A program made the translations under genes and the position numbers. The notes under the pieces were generated by a model that was given only the letters and a program-made list of their open reading frames with translations, was not told the origin of the DNA and ran no database searches. DNA of 64,000 nucleotides from Melieria omissa (Eukaryota > Arthropoda > Insecta > Diptera > Ulidiidae): the NCBI GenBank assembly GCA_963971225.1, contig OZ020268.1, positions 127,100,787-127,164,786 on the forward strand. The letters run 5' to 3'. Below are positions 1-12,100 of the stretch, in pieces; the stretch's first letter is position 1; each line of letters starts with the position of its first letter.

Positions 1-2314
1 GCCCCATTGTACTGCAAACGAATTTACTGTGAGTCACCCTACGCCAAGCAGCTGAGGTCGCATTAGTTATTGGGACGTTGTATTTACACTGCTTTGTACA
101 TCAAATAACAAATACAGATCAAATAAAGCATGTAGCGTGCCAGATGCGGCTCGAAAGCCCCCCCCCCAAGTTAGCTTCGCTCTTTTTGTAAGTAATTTGT
201 ATGAGCACAAATTCGTCGTCTTCATCCTGTTAGCAGAAATGTTGTGGGTCTGTGTGTGAGTATGCGGTTTTTACTACAGGCCGCATGTAGTGCTAGTGTG
301 TGTTCCACACTTTAATATGTACATTCGTACATACATACATATATAATTCACTTTAAATTTAGACAGCTATTTTCCTCAAGATTTCAAATGATATTTCTAC
401 TATTTGTGTGATTTTTAGCTCTGCAAACGGAAAACTTGGCAAGCGCACCCTGAGCATTCATGTCTGACGCTCAGTCAGAAAGCGTCATGGTGTGCATGCC
501 CACACACCTGCATACCCGGTGGGCATGAGGTCGTATTTACTTCAGTACAGGGTAATTTGCAATTGGGGAAATCACAAACCGGTTATTGCAAACACTTCAA
601 AACATGTCGTTCATCAAACGCGGCAGTTTACGAATCTGCTCTGTCATCTCTTTTACTCCAAAGTTCACATTTCTCCCTAGATCCGTGGCATTTGCGGTTG
701 GCCTTTTCTTCTGGCAAGCGGCTGCCTGGCTCCGCGCCTTGCTCGACCTTTCAAGTGCACTGCACTCAACATGCAACAATGCAACGTTTTCTCGGAAGGA
801 AGTTCACTTTATGAGTTAAACACTTGTTTGCACAGCACTTCCACTGAAGCACACATGCACAAAGTTGGGTGAGTGCTCCCATACGGCGTTCCGCATACTC
901 AGGCTGCATATGCACAAACATGCAGAAGCCAGTACGGTGCGGCCTTTTCAAGCTTAAAGCAGTGCCTGAAGTCCTGCACTTTTTCCAGACTAAGGCCCAA
1001 AATTTGGAATTCAAAAATTCTTTCTTAACTTCATATGTAAATAGATAGCCATGAAATTTTGATACCTGCCTCTGAAAGTGAATTTTTGGCCATACACTTA
1101 CGGCTTCTATAAAATTGTTTCGTTTTAATTTGCATTAATCCCACTTTTACAGTTCGTGGGTCCGATTCCCAAAGAAACCCATTAACGCGCCCAGTACAAT
1201 ACACAATACATACATAAATATGTCACCCGCATTTGCATTGACCTCGTTCCCTTTTCAGCACACACATCCGTCATCGCACCCGCATATCCAACAACACACA
1301 CAATTACACCAGCCGCCCACCGCATACTCGCTGCTCAGCCATGACCTTCTTGCTGTTGCTGCCAAACGCCGACATTTTATTTTCGGCTAAAACTTATACA
1401 TTTTACTTGATGACTGCGAATGCACGTTCACTCATTCGAAATACCTACGGCTCGATTTCCGCAGCATTTGCCGCACAATTTATTGATTCGTGTAGCCTGT
1501 ATCCTTTCGGCCGGCATGTTTCGCGCTGCATTCACCGCTGCCGCTCTACAGATATTTCCCAATATTTTCAGCTACCGCTTTCCAGTTGGTTCCAGTGAAA
1601 TTGCGGTACGCACTCCACCCGCACAGCCGGCAGTAGCGATTGAGGACGAGGGAACTAATAAATTAAGGTAATGACTTATTGATTTCCCCACTTTGGGACT
1701 GTGCATGCACACGCACGCTCGCCGTGGCACACTCCACACTGGCTGACAACATTGCTCGTGTTTATGTTGCGCGTGCAGTTTCTTGTGTTTCTTGTTTTTT
1801 GGCTAATAGGCTTCGAAACTGGCGGCCAAAGGTTGCGCATACGCCGCGTCTGCTCACACTTCGGAAACCGTTGTCTGCTAGCGGGAGACTTGATTACTTA
1901 TGACTTTGCGTTTAGTAAAAACTTGCTGGCGAAAGTTGTAGGCGTAGGATAGAAGGTTCTACCCTTTGCAGTATTACTCCGGTGGTAATTCGGAATTGGA
2001 CGCACACGACTTATGGTCAAAGGCTTACGAAACCAATCAAAACAACGAGCAATAACTACTAAAATCAATTACTAATAAAAGCAAAAACTACTTGCAATCA
2101 GAAAACAAGTTTCAAAAAGTATTGTAGTATGGTCAACCATGTTCTTGTTTTATATTTTAATATTATTATTTTTTTATTATATTTTAAACTAGCGGCGAAA
2201 ACTATCAGGCCGGCAAGCAAACAAACACCAACAAAACATGCCACATCGGCCGCGGAACTGCAACTGTCAAAAATGATTTGAAAGCGTTTCACTTCCTGAG
2301 CAAAAGCCACAATT
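1..2314. other. Spacer without recognised gene
   Basis: I find no conserved coding sequence here. The longest ATG-started frames are about 85 codons (1341-1598 and 1420-1671, in different frames). They resemble no family I know. The second ends just before a GGTAATG that could act as a splice donor, so an exon of a neighbouring gene cannot be excluded. A run of C bases lies near 160-170 and TACATA-type simple sequence near 325-345. The right edge meets the left inverted repeat of a MITE. Confidence 0.5.
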
Positions 2315-2315
2315 A

Positions 2316-2905
2316 CAGCCTGATTCTGTGCATTCTTGACAAATTTTTTATCAAGAAATTTTGTCAAGATTTTTATCAAGCAAAAGCTTTGCTCGTATTC
2401 TGATCCAACATTGATAAAGTAAAAAGCTCATTTAATTCAACATAAGGTGAATATGCGACAGTTGTTAAATTGTCAAAAAATAAGACAAACAGTTTAAGTA
2501 AAGTAAGTTTTGCAAAAAAAAACCGGCCTTGATAGCCCAGCGGGTACGCGCTGGCTTCTCATACCGAGCGCCCTCGGATCGAATCCTGGCTGGGCTGGAA
2601 ATAAGTTCGTGCGTTTTTTTCAATAGTTTCATCACAATAGGCGCTTTATGCAAAAAATAATTCGTGGGAGGTAACGGCATTTTTTTTTTATTTTCTCTGA
2701 TGTAAAAGTGTAAACATGCACAATTCTTCCATTTTCAATAGGCAAAATTTAAATTTGTATGCTGTTGTCAATAGCATTCAAACTTTTGACAATTTATCAA
2801 GAAAAGAGCTTTTATTTTTGGGATAGAATACCGATTCTTGACAAATAATAAAAACTTGACAAATAGTCAATATGGTGAATTTATCAAGTGTACAGAATCG
2901 GGCTG
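2316..2905. mobile_element. Harbinger/PIF-like MITE with TTA target duplication
   Basis: The left end (CAGCCTGATTCTGT, from 2316) reappears as an inverted copy at the right end, CAGCCCGATTCTGT on the opposite strand, ending at 2905. The 14-bp termini differ by one base and weaker similarity continues inward (TTGACAAATT / TTGATAAATT). Both ends are flanked by TTA, the 3-bp duplication usual for PIF/Harbinger elements. The interior is AT-rich with repeated TTGACAA and TATCAAG motifs and has no transposase, so this is a non-autonomous copy. A tRNA-like segment sits in the middle and is annotated separately. Superfamily assignment is inference from the target duplication. Confidence 0.55.
2522..2695 (+). 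mobile_element. tRNA-derived SINE-like insert
   Basis: Positions 2534-2545 read TAGCCCAGCGGG, a full match to the RNA polymerase III A box. About 30 bases later comes GGATCGAATCC, one base from the B-box consensus. This spacing is that of a tRNA gene. However, the acceptor and anticodon stems do not pair properly, and the 3' part (GGCTGGGCTGG) pairs instead with the A box, so it is not a functional tRNA. A tRNA-unrelated segment and a T-rich run near 2680 follow. I read it as a degenerate tRNA-derived SINE inside the MITE; a tRNA pseudogene is the alternative. Outer limits are approximate. Confidence 0.45.
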
Positions 2906-5359
2906 TTATTGTTGTGTTTTCATGTAGCTTTTCAAGTATAATTTATAATAAAAATATTATAATTAGATTTCATCGACACAAATTCAAAAGATAAATTCGA
3001 ACATTTTTTCCCACAAAATCTCACAATATTTGCCAAGTTATTGCTAACCTGGACCTGAGTGAATTGGCTTAAACTGCTCAAACGATTTGTTCATCCTAGT
3101 CGATCTGCCCGATCGGCCGGCAAGCAAAACCTGAACTTTTTAGATGCTGCAATTATGCGTGAATATAAAAAATAACAACAACTATTGCACTGTTCGAGCA
3201 AGATATCCGGACACGGAGCGAGCCACCCAGCAGCAGTCGCACCTGGAGGCACGTTGTGGTGCCGATACACAAGCTGACACACACGCAACGGCTGCGTGCA
3301 CCAGCTGGAACGAGTAGCGAATGCAGCGAATTTTCCCTTTTTGCATTTGTTTACGTAAAAAGTGCAGCGTCGTCATGCCCTGCGTCTCTACGGTTTTCAT
3401 CGCAGCGTCTAACAGCGTTTTGCATAACCTTTCCGCTTAGAACCAAATTTTTCATACAATTTCGGTATTGCGGCGATTTGCTCTTTTCACCACTTCGTTC
3501 GAGCTTAAGTGCCAATCATTTGCCTGCCTTTGGTTTGTTGCATATGTGGTTTATGGTTTCTGTCTTAGGTTCATTCTAACGACTCAACAGTTTTGGATTA
3601 CACTTAAACTTACTTTTGCGTTAAAAAATAAATATGAAATTTTGTATTTGGTAGCAGTACTTTTCCTTTCATTTCATTTATTTGCAAGACTGCTTCTAAT
3701 TTATTTTCGCCAACTGGCGTGCATCTTATTTTTCACACCTATATGGAACACTTTTCACTAAACTGTAGTGCGTCGCCTCGATGTGCACGCATTGTGAACG
3801 CACACTCCGGCTCTATTAATCAACAACAAACGAATTGCAGGACGCGAGCCCAACTGAATTTCGGTGCGCAGAAATTATTCCAATGCGCCCTCGTCCTTTG
3901 GCCAACTCACACAGACGTGTCTCTATTGGTAAGAGTGTTTTGTTTATAGCATTATTGTTGCTCTTGTTTCTATTATATTGTAATTGTTGGCGGCGTTTTA
4001 ATGTTGGCGTTGCGGTAGTCCTTGCAGGGAGGCGGCCAGTCGCCCTGTGTGCTGTCTGCTCGCGATAGCAACTACTGTGGGTTTGGTTGTTGACTGCTGC
4101 TGAGCACATTGTTGAGTCATGCGCGCCGCCACATACACCTACAACTGTTGCCGCTGGTGACGGCAGGCGCGCGCTTCTGCTGCTCTTATTGAAGTACCGA
4201 GTGTATAGTAATGTCGGAACAGAAGCAAAACCAAAATAAAAACGAACGATAAAGGATTCGACAAGAGCTATAAAAAGAATTTCACTGTTGTTGCAGCGTC
4301 GTTGTCGGATTTGTGTACCCGTTGTTGTAATGCTGCTGCGTGTGTAAACATTTTACAAGTGTTCACAATTTACAGATATGTAGTTTTCATGCTCAGCATT
4401 TAAATGCCTTTTCACTCTTCAGCACCAGTCCAGCCCCTTCAGACAAGGAAGCATATTAATGTGCATGAGATGCAAAATGTTGGATATTTACGTAGTACCA
4501 GACAAAATAAAATTTAATTGTATGTACTGTGTAATGTAACGTATTGTAACTTTCTGTTCAATTTTAAAAATAATATGCGATTTGCAAAATGTAGCCCGGC
4601 TTAGTTACTTCCGCTGCAAACACAATATCCGGGTCGTTTCCGTAATGGCTTTTAAAAGTGGTCTTGGCTACGTGGCTACGTGGCTACGTTCGTGTACCGC
4701 TATCTGCGTACGCACTAAACAAAGCGATAGCACTGCCAGGCGTAAATAATTACGATCACATGTCTGTTGAGCATTTTAACTGGACCCAAATGAAAACTGG
4801 GACTAAATATATGAATACACATTTAAAATATACGAAGGATAAAAATAATTGATTTATTTATTCAAATTCATCAATTAGAGTACAACTCAAATTGATTACT
4901 ACGAGGTAGTGTATATATATTATGTACATAAATATGTTAATCACAATAAATCGCAACTCGAAAAGTGTGACAGCAGAATTAGTTTAGACTTAAAATCTCT
5001 CTAGCATTACAGAATATATATACATTTTTACGAAATTGGTTTGTCTGCCTTAGGCAGCGTGTAAGCGGTTCAATAAGACCAAAGTTAGTCTCATGACAAA
5101 GTAGGTAGAATTTTTCATAGGTGGATGTTCTTCAGCAGAAAGCAACAAGTTAATTGGCGATACGTTGCTACATGATCAATTTTGTCCATAGAGATCCTAC
5201 CCGATGCGTACGGCAACATGGCAGCCCTGACACTGATAATATTTTGCACATGTTAGGTAATCGATCAGCTGTCGGAATTCACTTTGCTGATAGTAGCATA
5301 GTTAGGATCACTTAAATTTCGAGCTCAGGTGCCAAATAACCAACCGACCATCCTAAATT
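2906..5359. other. Spacer upstream of the dehydrogenase gene
   Basis: No gene is recognised. A GC-richer part (about 3180-4330) has open frames up to about 107 codons on both strands, none resembling a known protein. A TATA-like TATAAAAAG lies near 4270 on the + strand with no convincing start site. Three tandem copies of GGCTACGT lie at 4664-4687. The last 150 bases before 5360 should contain the dehydrogenase promoter; an ATCGAT followed by CAGCTG lies near 5261-5270. Confidence 0.4.
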
Positions 5360-6738
5360 ATGACTCTACGTCTTGGAACACAGTCGTTAGGCAGGTTGTG
5401 TGCACGATTCAGCGCTGCGGCCACATCGCAGCAGTCTCTTCGGTGCGGCAGTTACTACCCGGTCAACGATAAATTCTATGGTCTCAGCGAGGAGCAGGTG
5501 AAGCTGCGCGAAACGGCTTTTAATTTCTTCCAGAAGGAGCTGGCGCCATTTGCCAGCGAAATCGACAAAAATGACTGCTTCAAGTTAGTGATCGTGGCGC
5601 TGTAGCGTGCTCGGAATAATTTCAAGTTCTGTTCTAGGGATTTGCGCACTTTTTGGAAGAAGATGGGTGACCTGGGTCTCCTGGGTATTACGGCAGCGCC
5701 GGAGTATGGTGGCACCGGTGGCACTTATTTCGATCACTGTATAATTATGGAAGAAATATCCAGGTTGGCTTGTATTAACTGGCTTGAAAACAAAATTTCA
5801 CCCATTCCGTTGTTTTTAGAGCTGCTGGTGGCGTTGCTCTATCATATGGTGCCCACTCGAACCTGTGTATAAACCAGATTACCAAGAATGGCACACCAGA
5901 GCAGAAGGAAAAGTACCTGCCAAAACTGTGTAACGGTGAACATATTGGCGGTTTGGCCATGTCTGAGCCCGGCTCCGGCTCCGACGTGGTATCCATGAAG
6001 CTGCGCGCTGAACGCAAGGGTGACTACTATGTGCTCAACGGTACCAAGTTTTGGATCACCAATGGTGCGGATGCCGACACATTGATCGTGTATGCCCGCA
6101 CAAATACCAATGTGGAGGACAAGCACGGCATCACCGCCTTTATCGTACAGACGGCTTGGGATGGCTTCAGCGTGGCGCAGAAGCTCGACAAGTTGGGAAT
6201 GCGTGGCAGTAGTACCTGCGAACTGGTCTTCCAAGATTTGAAAGTGCCCGTCCAGAACGTACTGGGAAAGGAGAACAAGGGAGTGTACGTGTTAATGTCG
6301 GGGCTGGATTACGAGCGTTTAGTGTTGGCCGCTGGCCCCATTGGCCTCATGCAGGCCGCTTGCGATATCGCCTTCGAGTATGCGCATCAGCGGAAACAGA
6401 AGGGACAGCTAATCGGCGAATTTCAACTAATACAGGGCAAAATGGCCGATATGTACACAACGTTGAGCGCTTGCCGCTCCTACCTGTACAGTGTGGCGCG
6501 CTCATGCGACGCGGGCATTAACAGCTCCAAAGATTGTGCCGGTGTTATATTGTACTGTGCCGAAAAAGCTACCCAAGTGGCACTCGATGCCATACAGATA
6601 TTGGGCGGCAATGGCTACATCAATGACTACCCGACAGGTCGCATTATGCGCGACGCCAAGCTGTATGAAATTGGCGCTGGCACGTCGGAAATACGCCGCT
6701 GGCTCATCGGACGCCAACTAAATCAAGAATATAAATAA
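5360..6738 (+). CDS. Ivd: Isovaleryl-CoA dehydrogenase, mitochondrial (3 exons)
   Basis: The joined exons 5360-5583, 5638-5763 and 5820-6738 encode 422 residues, the normal length for isovaleryl-CoA dehydrogenase. This FAD enzyme oxidises isovaleryl-CoA to 3-methylcrotonyl-CoA in leucine breakdown and passes electrons to ETF. Introns of 54 and 56 bp have GT-AG ends and restore the frame (codons AAG and AGA are split). The N-terminus is Arg-rich without acids, as in a mitochondrial targeting peptide. The acyl-CoA dehydrogenase signature ([11 protein letters not shown]) lies near residues 162-172. What separates IVD from most relatives is clear: the usual catalytic Glu near the C-terminus is Ala403 (YEIGAGTSE), while a Glu is present at residue 282 in GLDYERLVL, the IVD catalytic position. 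No defect is seen. The gene is convergent with talin. Confidence 0.95.
5584..5637 (+). other. Ivd intron 1
   Basis: The 54-bp intron begins GTTAGT and ends TTCTAG. Reading through it meets an in-frame stop, so splicing is needed; joining gives K-D-L-R, as in other family members. Confidence 0.9.
5764..5819 (+). other. Ivd intron 2
   Basis: The 56-bp intron begins GTTGGC and ends TTTTAG. Joining gives [18 protein letters not shown], the conserved stretch around the substrate pocket. Confidence 0.9.
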
Positions 6739-7247
6739 TGGAAACCTTAATAATGGAAACCGTCGTTATTGGGAAGTTTAGAAATTTTATTAACAAGATA
6801 GACTTATCGCTGCATTTATTTTGTGAAACCTTCAAAAAGAAAATATATTTACAATTTATTATTATGTATTGTAGGCAAATTATAATATTACTTTGTTTAT
6901 TTTTTTATCTTTTCCCATTACCCTGGCTTTTACTTTTCTGCTACTTACCTCTCCTACATATACAAATTTTATTTCATTAGTTGTAAATCTGCACTATTTC
7001 AATGCTCGTATTACAGATGTTTTCCATCCGCTTCACATATTTAGCGCCGGTTTAGCTGAGTGATAAATATACTAACGAATGGTCTGTCATCTCAATTGAA
7101 TGAAGCAAACACGATTCAATTTGTTACGCCACCCTTTTCCACATTTACTGAAGTGTCAGCATGGCATTGAATCAACTGGATATGACCAACCATAGCACCA
7201 AAGGAAGAAAACACGCAGATTTTGTGAATTAAAATAATATTACTGTA
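6739..7247. other. Convergent intergenic region (Ivd and rhea 3' ends)
   Basis: AT-rich sequence between the Ivd stop and the presumed rhea polyadenylation site. It should contain the Ivd 3' UTR, but I see no canonical AATAAA on the + strand; an AATATA variant lies near 6843. No coding signal is visible. Confidence 0.5.
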
Positions 7248-7253
7248 TTTATT
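7248..7253 (-). terminator. Candidate rhea polyadenylation signal
   Basis: The minus strand reads AATAAA here, about 960 bases downstream of the talin stop codon, followed by AT-rich DNA. Use of this hexamer would give a 3' UTR of about 1 kb. Inference from the motif only. Confidence 0.4.
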
Positions 7254-8209
7254 AATTTACAAACGATAAAGAGACATCCGCAAGTAAAATATAAGATCGG
7301 CTCTACAGTGTATATTGACATGTATTGTATATACAAATTATAGCAATAATCGCAATAACACGGTAAATTCAATACATAAACGCAATTCAACTGAGCTCGG
7401 CAGATTAGTGGTCAAGTACGAAAACGAGTGGAGCAAACATCTCAATTAAAAGTCGGGAATAAATAAGTCACAAATAATGTAGACGAACAGAACAATGACA
7501 CTCAAGTTAAAAATTAACATTTCACATAATTTGGCTTGTTTGGTTAAGGCAATATCGAATTTCAGATATATGTTATTTTGATCGTTATGTTAATGGCATT
7601 TCTATTAGTGGATTACATTTCGCATAAAATACTCGCAAGCGATTAATTTACATTACGCCGAAGGTAAACATTCCCCCGATATTGAATTAGTTGTGTTTTT
7701 ATATATGTAGTGTAAATGTTCTCGTATATAAGTAATGGTATATCGATAGCATAATGATTGGCAACAAATTGGCAGGCATGTTCATCTATTTGAAAAAACA
7801 CAAGAGCGAAACTATTACAAACATCGTGGGAACCGGTAAAAATTTGATTCGTGGGAAAAGTCGGAGTTGAAGGCTTTACGAGCAATACAAGCAACTGTTT
7901 ATCTGTTATGGTTGCTGTTGAGGTCCTTGAAAATTTCTCCAAAAATTTTACTAATTACTAAATATTAGAATTACTAGTATAATTACTTTAAATTAGAATA
8001 ATTAAAAGCACTTTTGGCAATTTCAAACGTTCACTGCAGGCAAAGTGGCACTTTTAGTTCGCTTCGAACTTATCAGCTGGCAGGCAAGCAAGCTCTATCC
8101 ATTTACTCCACTGCTGCCGCTGATCCAGTAGTGGTGGTATTAATATTTAGTTAAGCATTTTCCCTGTTACACATATCAAAACCTAACAACACCGCTGCGG
8201 ATATCCTTT

Positions 8210-9158
8210 TTACTCCATGCGAAAACTATGCGACTCCGTCTTCTTCTCTGAGCGTGACTCTGTGGTAGTGGTGAAGGTTTTCCGTTCCATGACGCGCTGC
8301 GTCATTGATGTCAACCGCTCCGAGCCCTGATCGACTATGCTCAGTTTGCCGCCATCGGTGTCGAGCGTCATCTGCGAGAAACCCGACTCCAGCGGCTTGA
8401 CGCCAGCCGTCTCACTGTTCTTGTCGTAGTTGCGTGTCTCATACCTGTACGGAAGTCGGCGATTTTAAGGCTGCTCGAAATGTTAACACAAAACAACGAA
8501 CTCACCTCGAGGTGTAGCCCTCGTAGTTTTGCCCGGGATATGCACTGCTGCTTGTCAGCTGTACTACACCGCCCTGACCGAACGTTTTGTCGTGCAGATC
8601 CTGTACGCACGCCTCCAAATTTCGGTTTACCGTCGTAGATTTTTGCGATTGCGACTGCGGATGCTGCTGCTGTTGCGTCGATTGCGCAGTGGCGGATGTT
8701 GTAGTAGACCCAACGGTTTCGAAAGATTGTTGCTGATAGTTATTGCTCGGTGAGAGGGGACTGGTCGGTTGCGAGACTCTACTAATACCACCACCAAGGT
8801 TAGTGCTCAGCAGACTGCTGCCGCCAGACACCGGACTGCCGGGGTAGGGGCGCGGCACCGCGTTTGCTGTTAGTTTGGGGTTAGGTCTGAATGTACTGAT
8901 CGACGAGGTAGCCGTTTGCATGTTCGACATTGTGGTCGACAGCGGCGGCGGCGGTGGTGGAAATGCGCTGCTGCCGTTCATATCGCCGCTCGAATAGTGC
9001 TGGTGGTTCATCGGTGGCGGCGAGACGGCGCCCGGATGATGAAAGTGCTGCGGGTGAGTGGCGTAATTGTAGTGGTGTTTGCCTGCTTGCTGCTGCTGGC
9101 TGCTGTAGTAGCTGGGCGACGTAGGCGCATCCGAGTAGTAGCCGGAACGGTTTAGTGT
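8210..9158 (-). CDS. rhea: Talin exons 14-15: insect-type C-terminal tail
   Basis: Exon 14 (8506-9158) and exon 15 (8210-8444), separated by a 61-bp intron, encode residues 2567-2861. Exon 14 is low in complexity: Tyr/Ser/Gln/His/Pro-rich, with QQQQ runs and FPPPPPPL at 8940-8963 (Phe2632), which fits the Ena/VASP EVH1 ligand pattern. Exon 15 is more charged and looks constrained (SGFSQMTLDTDGGKLS, RVMERKTFTTTTESRSEKK) and ends SFRME. Vertebrate talin lacks this tail. Frame is continuous with exon 13 only if the 9159-9864 intron is removed. No function is known to me for the segment. Confidence 0.8.
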
Positions 9159-12100
9159 CTATGGGTTAAAATGACGACATGGAAGTAATGGTTAGTCGAG
9201 TATTAGTAACTACCACGTGTTAACACAAGCACACTGCTCTACTTCAAGGCAGCAGCAACGACTTCTGGTTATTTTCCCCCATGCGACTGAATGCCAATTT
9301 TGCACTTAACGAACTTTTCGCAAATTCATTAAATTCAGACTCACAAAGTCCAATGTTTTTAACTTTGACTTTGACGTTCCAACGCGATTTGCAAACAAAG
9401 TTCAAATATTTACATTCAAAATCGATTGGTAATCAGGCCATTTAAATCAATCACCAGTTACGATTCACATAATAATTGCGTGTAAGGACGAATGTAAAAG
9501 TGCTTTATGTTTGCTCCGTTTGCTAGGCTGTTCCTACAAATGAGGAAAACATGCCACTACTGTTGCTCAAGGAAAGTGAGATTTGACAATTTAATGAATA
9601 AATTTGTCTTATTTTATGACGTTTTAAAAGACGGTCGAATGTTAGGAATATCGAGAAATAGAAAGCAAAGAAAAGTCGTGGTAATGCGGTCCTATTATTT
9701 AAACGCCTATATGTACTATATGTATGTATATATAGTAATAAAATTACAAATTGTATAAATTTGAATATTCTCAAATACAGGGTTTGTAACCAGCAGCGTT
9801 AAAATAATCTGTTTGGACTGGAAAACAGGATTTAAAAGGTAGTTGAAAAAGAATTTAATCATACATTGTTCTGACTCTTGTGCATTGTTCCATACGCCGA
9901 GTGCGCATACTCGGAATCACTCTCGTCCGTGATGAAGCCCTGCGGGTTCTTTTGCCGCGAGCGCGCCTGTCGAATATGTATGAGCTTCTGACGCGCCTCT
10001 TCCAGCTGTTTTTCCATGCGCAACACATCAGAGCGCGCGTTTATTTCCTGCGCCATGCCGTCCACCATCGATGTGTTGATCTTGAGGGTGTGTTCCTCCT
10101 CAGCTTCGAGGCCTTGTTGGGCGGCCCGCACCAAATTGTCGGTCGACTTGATCACCGCATTACCTGCCGCCTGCAACCGTCGCCCTGCCTCCGAGTTCGG
10201 ATTCGATTTCACCTTGCAAGCAATCAGCAACTGCGCCGTCGAAGCGGCCACCTGTTTGGCCGTGGAAATCAGCATCTCCTCCGTGCCAACGCCGCGCACT
10301 AGGTTTTGCGCGGCCTCGACGAGGCTGTGCGTGGCGGCGGCCACTAGGCGCGCCGCTGATATCAAACCCTCTGACCACTGACCGTCGTCGGAGGAAGTTA
10401 GCGGGCGACGTGCCACTTTGCCTTGGTCAATAAGCTCGCGCTGTGCTGCATTGGCAGCGCGTACCAACGCCGACGAAGCGGCCATTATGCCTTTGGCAGC
10501 CTCCAATATCATCTCATCGAACTTCATGTTCTCGTCCAACTCGATCTGTAAGCAGAATATCATCACAATCAGTCAACCAATTTTGCAAACTAAATAGAGG
10601 ACAACGTTAGGCAGTGACAGTTTTTAATTATTAGCACTGGTTGTATTTCAGATTAGACAGATTAGGTTGTAAATGTTGAATACTTAAATGATATTATTCG
10701 CATTTTTGCTCGTTGTTTAGTAGAGTGTTAATAATCGCAGTAATAATATGTTTGATTCCTGGGTGAACCTTTTCAATGCAACAACCAAGAATATCAAACA
10801 TATCTGACTGGAACTATTAGTGTTTCTTTGGGCATAGTGTTAGGTGAACTCAACACTGGACAGACACCACCACCACCACCACCACAGATGATTGACCTGT
10901 TATGCGTAGCATGCAGCGCGGAGAATTAAGCGCTCTTGCGAAATCCTCTCCGACTTTTGTACTACTGTTAATTCTTTTCATTTCTTATCACAAAAGCGCT
11001 GAATGCTTGTTAGTAAAAAACAATGGTTTAACACAATTCACCACAAATAATGCACAACAACAAACACGCCACTCACCTTCACGTCGGGCTGGCGTCGTGG
11101 TCGCAATGAGGCCAACTTTTTGGCTGCCGCATCAATTGATGCGGCTGCACCCAACAACTCGTTCTCGGCAATCACAGTGGGGTCTTCGGGGTCAATCCAG
11201 TCGGAGCCCTTCAAGAGCCGCGCCATGGCTACCAAATCGGTTACGCATTTGGCGACGCGCCGCGACAGATGCATGCGATCGTCGGCCGAGCAATTGTGCA
11301 GTATGCCGTTCAAGAGCTCGCGATACGACTCTCCCACAGCAGCGCCGGCCTCCAGCGTGCGCTGGCGCAGCTCTTCAGTCTCGGCGCAATTCCATGCTAC
11401 CGAGCGACAAACCAGCAGCATTTCCGATATGAAGCGCCGACCCATATTCGCAGCCGCCACAATGTCAGCCTGCAGATTCGAAGCACCAGCGGCGACCGCC
11501 TTGGCAGTGACCAACGTGACGTTCTTTGTGACGCGTATCAGCTCTTCGGGCCCAACTTGGGCGCTGCCCGGAGGCGGCGGCGAATGCATAGCCTACAAAC
11601 AAATTTATTAAATTTTATTTTGATTTGCTTTATCTTACATACACACATATATATTATGATAAGCAAAACTTACGCGAATTTCCTGAGAGATGGCTTCAAC
11701 GGTGGCTTCCATGGCGCGCGTGCCGCGCGTATGTTCGTCCTCGACCGCCTTTACAGTTTTCAGCAACGACGAAACGTTTAGCACCATCACCTGCCGTTGA
11801 CAAACATTGTTGAGAAACACTCAAAATTAGCGTCAATTGCTCACAAAAAGTAATCAATACCAAGAACACATAACTCAAGTGAAACGCAAGAACATTACAT
11901 GACGTGACAGCCTGTAGTTTATTGAAATTCGCTTTATTTTCATGGCTATGGCACTAAGTACATGTTCAAATGTTGGGAAATTCTTTCAAAGTGGGATAAG
12001 CTGAGGCGTTAAGCTCGCAGCCGTTAGCAAGGATTTTTGTTTTCGCCCAATGAAATTCGTTTGAAATGTTTTATTTTTACTTAATTTTAACACATTTTAC

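Noticed and set aside
1341..1671. Overlapping ATG frames of 83-85 codons as a small gene.
   Set aside because: Two phases are open together, neither resembles a protein family and only one weak donor supports an exon.
2522..2605. A functional tRNA gene.
   Set aside because: A and B boxes are present, but acceptor and anticodon stems do not pair and the anticodon cannot be placed.
7643..7942. A 99-codon minus-strand ORF downstream of talin as a separate gene.
   Set aside because: It lacks an ATG start, lies within the presumed rhea 3' UTR and resembles no known protein.
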